Both the position numbers and the translations under genes were made by a program. A stretch of 7,142 bases of DNA. Origin: an uncultured Bacteroidales bacterium (lineage in GTDB: Bacteria > Bacteroidota > Bacteroidia > Bacteroidales > UBA932). The stretch spans positions 1 through 7,142 of the forward strand of contig CAJOMB010000076.1 in the NCBI GenBank assembly GCA_905235615.1, in the 5' to 3' direction. Each line of letters starts with the position of its first letter. The stretch's first letter is position 1. The notes under the pieces were generated by a model. The model made no database searches, was not told the origin of the DNA, and worked only from the letters and a program-made list of their open reading frames with translations. This document shows, piece by piece, positions 1 through 5,572 of this stretch.

Positions 1-572
1 GTGGTCCCGCCCAGGGACATACCCAGGGCCATGATTACGCAGGTTACAGGCCAGGCGCCCAGCGCACCGGTGGAAGCATTCACAGGACCCAGCTGGAAGG
101 CATTCCCCTGCGTGCCGATGGCCAGGATGAGGAAGACCAGCAGGCATGTGGCAATGAATTCGCTCAGGAAATTGCGCCAGGGATTCCAGATGGCAGGGAT
201 GGTGCAGAAGGTCCCCAGGATGGTGTCCGGCTGGTCGGCCGTGGCCTTGTAGTGGTCCTTGTAGAACACCCACACCAGACAGGCGCCCACAAAACCGCCC
301 AGCATCTGGGCCACGATGTATCCCAGTACCAGGTCCCAGCCAAACTTGCCGGCGATGGCCAGGCCCAGCGTGACGGCAGGGTTCAGGTGGGCACCGGAAA
401 CGGGACCGGCAATGAGTACGCCCATCATCACAGCGAGGCCCCAGGCCAGGGCAACCACCACCCAGCCGGCTCCCTGAGCCTTGGATTTGTTCAACGAAGT
501 GGCAGCGCATACGCCGTCACCGAAAAGCACCAGCACCAAGGTGCCGATAAATTCAAAAAGATACTGTGTCAT
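1..572 (-). CDS. glpF: Glycerol uptake facilitator (MIP/aquaglyceroporin), 3' part missing
   Basis: Inner-membrane channel for passive glycerol entry. Reading the minus strand from ATG at 572 gives 190 complete codons, open to the window edge, starting MTQYLFEFIGTLVLVLFGDG. The first MIP hallmark is clear: SGAHLNPAVT at residues 59-68, with the NPA loop at 64-66. Hydrophobic stretches at about 5-20, 36-56, 81-103 and 137-152 fit the MIP helices. The visible end, GMSLGGT, is what normally precedes the second NPA/NPAR loop, which would lie just beyond the window. The gene follows glpK on the same strand, as in many glp operons, but a 107-bp palindromic element lies between them. I see no Shine-Dalgarno; the leader is AT-rich, as usual in Bacteroidetes. 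Glycerol rather than water selectivity is inferred from the glpK neighbour and overall similarity, since the discriminating Asp near the second NPA is not in view. Identity is very likely. Confidence 0.93.
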   Translation of the reverse strand, partial: MTQYLFEFIGTLVLVLFGDGVCAATSLNKSKAQGAGWVVVALAWGLAVMMGVLIAGPVSGAHLNPAVTLGLAIAGKFGWDLVLGYIVAQMLGGFVGACLVWVFYKDHYKATADQPDTILGTFCTIPAIWNPWRNFLSEFIATCLLVFLILAIGTQGNAFQLGPVNASTGALGAWPVTCVIMALGMSLGGT

Positions 573-587
573 ACAAACTTAATTCTA

Positions 588-694
588 ATGTCAAGTGTCT
601 CTTCCGGAATCTGTGCCACCCTCGGCAACATAAGAGGGAGGGGCCCTTTAGGGAGGGGTCGCGAAGCGACGATTCCGGAAGAGACACTTGACAT
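588..694. repeat. 107-bp palindromic element (MITE/REP-like) between glpK and glpF
   Basis: Positions 588-611 and 671-694 are perfect 24-bp inverted repeats, with arm ends reading ATGTCAAGTG and CACTTGACAT. The 59-nt centre contains a 5-bp hairpin with a GAA loop (658-670), a smaller TGCC/GGCA hairpin (614-627), and two direct copies of AGGGAGGGG (635-643 and 650-658). The element begins one base after the glpK stop codon and ends 15 bases before the glpF start. In the glp transcript it would fold into a very stable stem-loop. No U-tract follows on the minus strand, so it is not a standard intrinsic terminator. I see no clean target-site duplication and no coding capacity. The size, perfect ends and intergenic position suggest a non-autonomous mobile element or an mRNA-processing or stability hairpin. 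The repeat itself is certain; its nature is inferred. Confidence 0.85.
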
Positions 695-695
695 A

Positions 696-2177
696 TTACT
701 TGTTAATAGTTCTATTTATGGCGTCGGCCCAACCGGCCTTGGCACCGCTCATATCGGCCCCGGAGGGAGCGAAACAACGCTCCACCTGCCACTGGGCCTT
801 GATCTCGTCCAAGGAGCTCCAATAACCCACAGCCAGGCCGGCCAGGTAGGCGGCGCCCATGGCCGTGGTTTCCGTCACCACGGGACGCACCACGTCGGCG
901 CCCAGGATATCGGCCTGAAACTGCATCATGAGGTTGTTGCGGGAAGCGCCGCCGTCCACCTTCAGCTCTGCCAGGGGCACACCGGCGTCCTTTTCCATCG
1001 CCTGTACAATGTCCATGGTCTGGAAGGCAATGCCCTCCAGCGCGGCACGGGCGATATGGGCCGCCGTGGTGCCGCGGGTGATGCCGCAGATGACACCGTG
1101 GGCATACTGGTCCCAATAAGGAGCGCCCATACCCGTGAGGGCGGGCACAAAATATACGCCGCCGTTGTCGGCCACGGAAGCCGCCAGCGCCTCCACCTCC
1201 GAAGAGGAACGAATCACGCCCAGGCCGTCACGGAGCCACTGGACCACGGACCCGCCCACGAAGATGGACCCTTCCAAGGCATAATTCACCATGTCCCCTA
1301 TCTTCCAAGCCACCGTGGTAAGGAGGTTGTTGCGGGAAAGGATGGGCTTGGAGCCCGTATTCATCAGAAGGAAGCAACCGGTTCCGTAAGTGTTCTTGAC
1401 GGCACCGGGCTCCGTACACATCTGGCCGAAGAGGGCGGCCTGCTGGTCACCGGCAATGCCGGCAATGGGCACCTCGTGCGCGAAAATGGTGGTCTTGGTA
1501 TGACCGTACACCTCCGAGGAAGACTTTACGGCCGGCATCATGGACCGCGGGATATCCAGCAAATCCAAAAGCTCCTGATCCCATTCCAGCGTATGGATAT
1601 TGAAGAGCATGGTACGGGAGGCGTTGGATACGTCCGTGATATGCACTTCCCCACGGGTGAGCTGCCATACCAGCCAGCTGTCAACGGTACCGAAACGCAG
1701 TTCCCCGGCCTCCGCCTTCTCCCGGGCCCCGGGCACGTTGTCCAGGATCCATTTGATCTTGGTGCCGGAGAAATAGGCGTCGATGATGAGACCGGTCTTT
1801 TCCCGAATCTTGTCCACCAGTCCCCTCTCCTTCAGGGAATCACAGAAGGCCGATGTCCGCCTGTCCTGCCATACGATGGCATTGTACACGGGCACACCCG
1901 TCCGGGCATCCCACACAATGGTGGTTTCCCGCTGGTTGGTGATGCCGATAGCGGCAATGTCCAGCCCGCCAATGCCGATCTCAGAGATGGCCTGGGCCAT
2001 GACGGCCGCCTCGGAGGACCAAATCTCCATGGGGTTGTGCTCCACCCAGCCGGGCTGGGGGAAGTACTGCGTGAATTCCTGCTGGGCCACGGAACGGATG
2101 TTTCCCTCGTGGTCGAATACAATGGCTCTGGAGGAACTGGTCCCCTGATCCAGAGCCAGGATATACTGCTTGCTCAT
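696..2177 (-). CDS. glpK: Glycerol kinase (FGGY family)
   Basis: Cytoplasmic enzyme that phosphorylates glycerol with ATP to sn-glycerol-3-phosphate, trapping glycerol that enters through GlpF. The 493 residues match the usual family length. Visible family motifs are the N-terminal phosphate-binding DQGTSSSR (10-17), NQRET (81-85), AIVWQDRR (100-107), GIAGDQQAALFGQ (240-252, with D244 the expected catalytic base), YGTGCF (264-269), TGMGAPYWD (348-356) and VDGGASRNN (407-415). The loop before the catalytic Asp reads HTKTTIFAHEVPIAG (226-240). It lacks the GGTR-type loop I recall for fructose-1,6-bisphosphate inhibition of E. coli GlpK, and shows no obvious match to the HPr-phosphorylated His region of enterococcal enzymes, so control may differ; that comparison is from memory. 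ATG at 2177 lies 9 nt after the stop codon of the upstream hydrolase, so the two genes are probably co-transcribed. The stop codon abuts the palindromic element. Confidence 0.97.
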   Translation of the reverse strand: MSKQYILALDQGTSSSRAIVFDHEGNIRSVAQQEFTQYFPQPGWVEHNPMEIWSSEAAVMAQAISEIGIGGLDIAAIGITNQRETTIVWDARTGVPVYNAIVWQDRRTSAFCDSLKERGLVDKIREKTGLIIDAYFSGTKIKWILDNVPGAREKAEAGELRFGTVDSWLVWQLTRGEVHITDVSNASRTMLFNIHTLEWDQELLDLLDIPRSMMPAVKSSSEVYGHTKTTIFAHEVPIAGIAGDQQAALFGQMCTEPGAVKNTYGTGCFLLMNTGSKPILSRNNLLTTVAWKIGDMVNYALEGSIFVGGSVVQWLRDGLGVIRSSSEVEALAASVADNGGVYFVPALTGMGAPYWDQYAHGVICGITRGTTAAHIARAALEGIAFQTMDIVQAMEKDAGVPLAELKVDGGASRNNLMMQFQADILGADVVRPVVTETTAMGAAYLAGLAVGYWSSLDEIKAQWQVERCFAPSGADMSGAKAGWADAINRTINK

Positions 2178-2178
2178 A

Positions 2179-2194
2179 TTATTTGATTATTTGA
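2179..2194. repeat. Tandem 8-bp repeat TTATTTGA x2 at the hydrolase/glpK junction
   Basis: TTATTTGA occurs twice head to tail, at 2179-2186 and 2187-2194. The second copy contains the hydrolase stop codon and the first forms almost the whole 9-nt spacer before glpK. On the mRNA this is an A/U-rich stretch directly upstream of the glpK start, which would suit Bacteroidetes initiation without a Shine-Dalgarno. It looks like a small slippage duplication that set the present gene spacing. No function is implied. Confidence 0.7.
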
Positions 2195-3206
2195 CGATAT
2201 AGCCGCAAGGGGCGCCGAGGGGATAATTTCCCGCTTCCATCATATTTTTGACGGTCTTGAGGAAATTATCGACAGTATTGATATACGCCTCAGGGTTTTT
2301 CTGATAGGAATTGGCATGCACGGCACCGGGGCAGACGTACATTTCCTTGTACCCTTTCTTCTTGGCATCGTAGCACTTTTGCAGGTGGGCGAAAGGAACG
2401 AAGTCGTCGGCATCGCCGTGGATGAAGAGCATGGGACGCTCGCACTTGGCCAGCTGATTCACGCAGGATGCCTCCTTGAAGTCCCAGCCATAGCGGTCCT
2501 TGCACACGATGTTGGCGCTGTCAAGGATGGGGAAGGTGGGGAGGTGGAACATTTGCTTCAGGTTGGCGGCGAACTGGTCCCAGACGGACGCATAGCCACA
2601 GTCTTCCACATAGGCCTTGATATAAGAGGGATTGTCATCACCGCTCATCATCATGGTGGTGGCGGCACCCATCGAGACACCGTGGACGACCATGAAATCG
2701 TCCTTGAAAATCTCGTGTGCCTTCTCCGCCCACATTTCCACGTCGAAGCGGTCGTACCAGCCCATCTGGGCGTGGTCACCCTCCGAATAGCCGTGATACT
2801 GCAGGTCGGGGACCATCACGTTGTAGTTGAAGAGGTCGCGGTACATCCGCACCAAGTATAGGAATACGAAGTGGTTGTCAGTGTAACCGTGTACGACCAC
2901 AGCCGTTCCCCGGGCCTCTTCCGGACGGGCGGCGGGCGCATAGACAGCGTGTACCTTCCGGCCACCATGGCCTTCGGCATAGATATCTTTCAGAAGCCCC
3001 TGCTCCTTGAGTCCGTCATACCAGGCCGTGCTGCCGGCGAGAAGGGAATCGGCCTTGTAGCGCGTGCGTTCAATGTCCTCTATGCCGTGCGGAGTGGGCG
3101 TAAGGGCGAAATTGCACATGAATTTGCCGGCAAGGCAACTGTTCAGAGAAAGAGCCAACAAGAAAAGGGCCGCTATTTTCTTAATGGAACTACAAGTCTT
3201 GGTCAT
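2187..3206 (-). CDS. Exported alpha/beta hydrolase, probable lipoprotein
   Basis: Serine hydrolase of the alpha/beta fold, resembling the broad YqkD/BAAT-like group; the substrate is unknown. From the ATG at 3206 it has 339 residues. A TTG two codons upstream (3212) would also be open, but the ATG puts the Lys residues correctly before the hydrophobic core. Residues 1-24 form a lipoprotein-type signal peptide ending in LNSC, with Cys24 the likely lipidated residue. I see no acidic surface-export signal after the Cys, so a periplasm-facing location is more likely. The catalytic set is visible: oxyanion-region HGYTDN (106-111), nucleophile Ser178 in GVSMG, Asp267 in HGDADDFVP and His297 in GAVHA. 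It is the first gene of the cluster with glpK 9 nt downstream, suggesting a role in supplying glycerol or a similar product, such as ester hydrolysis; that is inferred from position only. The fold is well supported and the specificity is open. Confidence 0.88.
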   Translation of the reverse strand: MTKTCSSIKKIAALFLLALSLNSCLAGKFMCNFALTPTPHGIEDIERTRYKADSLLAGSTAWYDGLKEQGLLKDIYAEGHGGRKVHAVYAPAARPEEARGTAVVVHGYTDNHFVFLYLVRMYRDLFNYNVMVPDLQYHGYSEGDHAQMGWYDRFDVEMWAEKAHEIFKDDFMVVHGVSMGAATTMMMSGDDNPSYIKAYVEDCGYASVWDQFAANLKQMFHLPTFPILDSANIVCKDRYGWDFKEASCVNQLAKCERPMLFIHGDADDFVPFAHLQKCYDAKKKGYKEMYVCPGAVHANSYQKNPEAYINTVDNFLKTVKNMMEAGNYPLGAPCGYIVK

Positions 3207-3221
3207 TATCAATCGGGTGGT

Positions 3222-3283
3222 TTCGTATCTACAAAATTACGAATTATTTTGTTATTTCCCCTATTTCCCCTTAAATTCGTATC
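3222..3283. promoter_or_regulatory. Divergent intergenic region with three TTCGTA motifs and a tandem 9-bp repeat
   Basis: This region separates the hydrolase-glpK-glpF cluster from namZ. TTCGTATC occurs at 3222-3229 and again at 3276-3283, directly before the namZ ATG. The same core appears inverted (TACGAA) at 3238-3243, overlapping the proposed promoter of the minus-strand cluster. Between them, TATTTCCCC is repeated perfectly in tandem (3253-3261, 3262-3270). A weak plus-strand promoter-like string, TTATTTTG, lies at 3244-3251. Repeated short sites around two opposed starts are what an operator looks like, but the region is AT-rich and no regulator is encoded in the window. The motifs are certain; their function is a guess. 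Confidence 0.45.
3232..3239 (-). promoter_or_regulatory. Probable -7 box of the hydrolase-glpK-glpF cluster
   Basis: The minus strand reads TAATTTTG, a full match to the Bacteroidetes -7 consensus TAnnTTTG. It lies 25 nt upstream of the hydrolase ATG, giving a leader of about 20 nt. No good -33 TTTG is visible at the expected distance; that position is occupied by the tandem GGGGAAATA repeat on this strand, so the promoter may be weak or activator-dependent. Confidence 0.5.
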
Positions 3284-4492
3284 ATGAAATTGAAACTTGT
3301 CCGGATGCTGGCCGCCATCCTTGCACTCAGCGGCATTTTATCTGCTTCCTGCGCCTCTAAGAATACGGAGCGCGTCATCCTCGGAGACGAACAGTTCAGC
3401 GAGTATCTTCCCCTCCTGGAAGGACAGAGGGTGGCCATTTTCAGCAACCAGACCGGTCTGGTGGGCAACACCGGCACGCACATTCTGGACACCCTCATCT
3501 CCCGGGGCGTGAATGTCACTGCCATTTTCTCCCCGGAACATGGCTTCCGGGATTTGGCCGATGACGGCTCCCACGTAGGAGACGGCGTGGAGCCCGTGAC
3601 GGGTGTCCCCATCCTGTCCCTTTACGGCGGGGCCGGCGGCAACCATCCTACCGCCGAAGCCATGGACATGTTCGACGTGCTCATCGTAGATATCCAGGAC
3701 GTAGGCCTCCGTTTCTACACCTACTATATCACCATGTGCCACCTGATGGACGCCTGCGGCGAGGCCGGAAAACACCTGGTCCTGCTGGACCGTCCCAATC
3801 CCAACGGCATGTATGTGGACGGCCCCATCCTGGACATGAGCCTCAAGAGCGGCGTAGGATATCTTCCCATCCCCACCGTGCACGGGCTCACGCTGGGAGA
3901 GCTGGCCCGCATGGCCCAGGGGGAGAAATGGCTCAGGGAAGGCAACGAATGCCGGCTCACCGTCATTCCCTGCAAGAACTATACGCACCAGACGCTCTAT
4001 GAGCTTCCGGTGCGTCCCAGCCCCAACCTGCCCAATATGCAGGCCATCTACCTCTACCCTTCCCTCTGCGGTTTCGAGGGAACGGTGGTAAGCCTGGGCC
4101 GCGGCACGGACAAACCCTTCCAGCAGTATGGCCATCCGGCTTTTGAAGGAACATATACTTACACCTTCACCCCGCAGAGCGTAAAAGGTTCCTCCAATCC
4201 CCCGCTGCTGGGCCAGCAGTGCTACGGAGTGGATCTGTCGGCCCTTCCCCAGGAGACCATCCGGGAGAAGAAAATGGACCTATCCTATGTCATCAGCGCT
4301 TATTCCATCATGAAGGAACAAGGCCGGGAGGCCGGTTTCTTCCGCCGTTTCTTCGACCTGCTCATGGGACAGCGCTACATCCGCGAGATGATAGAAAACG
4401 GTGCCACCGAGCCGGAAATCCGGGCCCGATGGCAAGAAGACGTGGAGGCATTCCTGCTTCAGCGCATGCCTTACCTCCTCTATGAGGAATAG
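3284..4492 (+). CDS. namZ: Exo-beta-N-acetylmuramidase NamZ (DUF1343/GH171 family), exported
   Basis: Family members related to B. subtilis NamZ (YbbC) release terminal MurNAc from the non-reducing end of peptidoglycan fragments, for cell-wall recycling. This 402-residue protein has the family length and motifs: FSNQTGL (53-59), SPEHGFRD (83-90, with Glu85 a likely catalytic acid), VDIQDVGLRFYTY (135-147), LLDRPNPNG (167-175), PSPNLPNM (245-252) and SLGRGTDKPF (270-279). Residues 1-23 look like a signal peptide (MKLKLVRMLAAILALSG, then SASC). Cys23 may be lipidated, but the residue three before it is Ser rather than Leu or Val, so a plain Sec signal is possible. It acts in the periplasm or on the envelope. 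It is alone on the plus strand, divergent from the glp cluster and convergent with the ABC ATPase gene, whose stop codon lies only 2 bp away, so no separate terminator fits between them. Family assignment is strong; exact specificity is carried over from characterised relatives. Confidence 0.93.
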   Translation: MKLKLVRMLAAILALSGILSASCASKNTERVILGDEQFSEYLPLLEGQRVAIFSNQTGLVGNTGTHILDTLISRGVNVTAIFSPEHGFRDLADDGSHVGDGVEPVTGVPILSLYGGAGGNHPTAEAMDMFDVLIVDIQDVGLRFYTYYITMCHLMDACGEAGKHLVLLDRPNPNGMYVDGPILDMSLKSGVGYLPIPTVHGLTLGELARMAQGEKWLREGNECRLTVIPCKNYTHQTLYELPVRPSPNLPNMQAIYLYPSLCGFEGTVVSLGRGTDKPFQQYGHPAFEGTYTYTFTPQSVKGSSNPPLLGQQCYGVDLSALPQETIREKKMDLSYVISAYSIMKEQGREAGFFRRFFDLLMGQRYIREMIENGATEPEIRARWQEDVEAFLLQRMPYLLYEE

Positions 4493-4494
4493 CC

Positions 4495-5571
4495 CTATAG
4501 GATAATTTTAAAGCGGAATCCCCGGGAGGTAGGTTCCTCAATCACTTCCTTCACCCGGGAACGGATGCCGTCCAGCACGGAATCATCCGCCAAGGGAGAA
4601 GCGTAGATGTCCTCTATCATGAAATCCAGGGCCGTGTCTCCGGTGAGTTCCGTGTAAGTGAGACGGAAGGTAAGGGGGCGGATGTTCCCCAGGTGCTTAT
4701 GGAGCATCTCCCTGGCAATGTCCTCGGCCAAATCCCACTTGTCCGGCAGGTTGTATTTGATCCAGAACTGTTGGATTTCCGTTTCCATCTGATAGAAGTC
4801 GAAGGTGCCGGAGCCGTCAATCTCATAGACCATCTTCTGGATGCGGTTCACAAAGGCCTTGGTGGCACTGCGCTTGGGGTGCTCGAAGATTTGCTCCGGC
4901 GAACCGTCTTCGTAGATGATGCCCTCGTTCATGAAGAAGATGCGGGTGCTCACATCCCGGGCAAAACGCATCTCATGGGTGACAATGAGCATGGTAAGTC
5001 CTTCTTTGGCCAGCGAACGGATAACGCTGAGCACCTCCCCCACCATGGTAGGGTCCAGAGCCGATGTGGGCTCATCGAAAAGAATCACCTCGGGATGCAT
5101 GGCCAGGCTGCGGGCGATGGCCACGCGCTGCTTCTGCCCGCCGGACAGGGCGGAGGGATAGACATCGGCCTTCTGGGCCAGGCCCACCTTCTTCAAAAGT
5201 TCCATGGCTTCCTGCCGGGCCTGCTCCTCGGAGAGCTTGAGCAGTTCCATGGGCGCATAGGTGATGTTCTCAAGCACCGTCATGTGGTCGAAAAGGTTGA
5301 AGCTCTGGAACACCATGCCCATCTTCCGGCGCATCTTATGCAGCGGATAGCCCTTTGCGGTAATGTTTTCCCCGTCCAGCCAGATTTCTCCGGAGGTGGG
5401 TGGCTCCAGCATGTTGATGGCCCTCAGGAGGGTACTCTTGCCGGTTCCGGAAGGGCCGATGATACTGATGACCTCTCCCTTCTGAATTTCACAGTTCACG
5501 TCTTTGAGCACCGTCAGGGTTTGCCCGTCGGGATTCTTGAACGTCTTGCTTAAATGTTTGATGCTAATCAT
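4495..5571 (-). CDS. Polar amino acid ABC importer, ATPase subunit with C-terminal extension
   Basis: Cytoplasmic ATPase that drives the adjacent fused binding-protein/permease. Residues 1-245 are a complete GlnQ/HisP-type ATPase: Walker A GPSGTGKST (39-47), Q-loop Gln89 in VFQSFN, signature LSGGQKQR (142-149), Walker B VILFDEPTSALDP (162-174) and H-loop His199 in VTHEM. GlnQ proteins usually end near residue 245; this one continues for about 113 residues (246-358). The extension is rich in charged and aromatic residues (for example FWIKYNLPDKWD and RLTYTELTGDTALDF) and I cannot assign it. Its last part faintly recalls anti-sigma/GHKL C-termini, and by analogy with the MetN C-terminal domain it might sense substrate; both ideas are inference. 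The ATG at 5571 is 1 nt from the permease stop codon, so translation is probably coupled. The transporter class is certain; the substrate is probably a polar amino acid. Confidence 0.93.
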   Translation of the reverse strand: MISIKHLSKTFKNPDGQTLTVLKDVNCEIQKGEVISIIGPSGTGKSTLLRAINMLEPPTSGEIWLDGENITAKGYPLHKMRRKMGMVFQSFNLFDHMTVLENITYAPMELLKLSEEQARQEAMELLKKVGLAQKADVYPSALSGGQKQRVAIARSLAMHPEVILFDEPTSALDPTMVGEVLSVIRSLAKEGLTMLIVTHEMRFARDVSTRIFFMNEGIIYEDGSPEQIFEHPKRSATKAFVNRIQKMVYEIDGSGTFDFYQMETEIQQFWIKYNLPDKWDLAEDIAREMLHKHLGNIRPLTFRLTYTELTGDTALDFMIEDIYASPLADDSVLDGIRSRVKEVIEEPTSRGFRFKIIL

Positions 5572-5572
5572 A

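Noticed and set aside
574..581. TAAGTTTG on the minus strand directly before the glpF ATG, a match to TAnnTTTG
   Set aside because: It is one base from the start codon, so transcription would begin inside the gene, and there is no -33 element at the right distance. A chance match in an AT-rich leader is more likely.
252..2186. 644-codon open frame on the plus strand
   Set aside because: It lies opposite glpF and glpK, which have unmistakable family motifs on the minus strand. The plus-strand protein is rich in His and Gly and shows no domain, as expected for an antisense shadow in GC-rich DNA.
3207..3212. Upstream TTG start for the hydrolase
   Set aside because: An ATG two codons downstream gives the same signal peptide and is the more usual start; nothing favours the TTG.
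3338..4135. 265-codon open frame on the minus strand
   Set aside because: It is opposite namZ, whose plus-strand product has all the family motifs. The antisense product has no recognisable domain.
4693..5553. 286-codon open frame on the plus strand
   Set aside because: It is antisense to the ABC ATPase with its intact Walker and signature motifs; composition is typical of a shadow frame.
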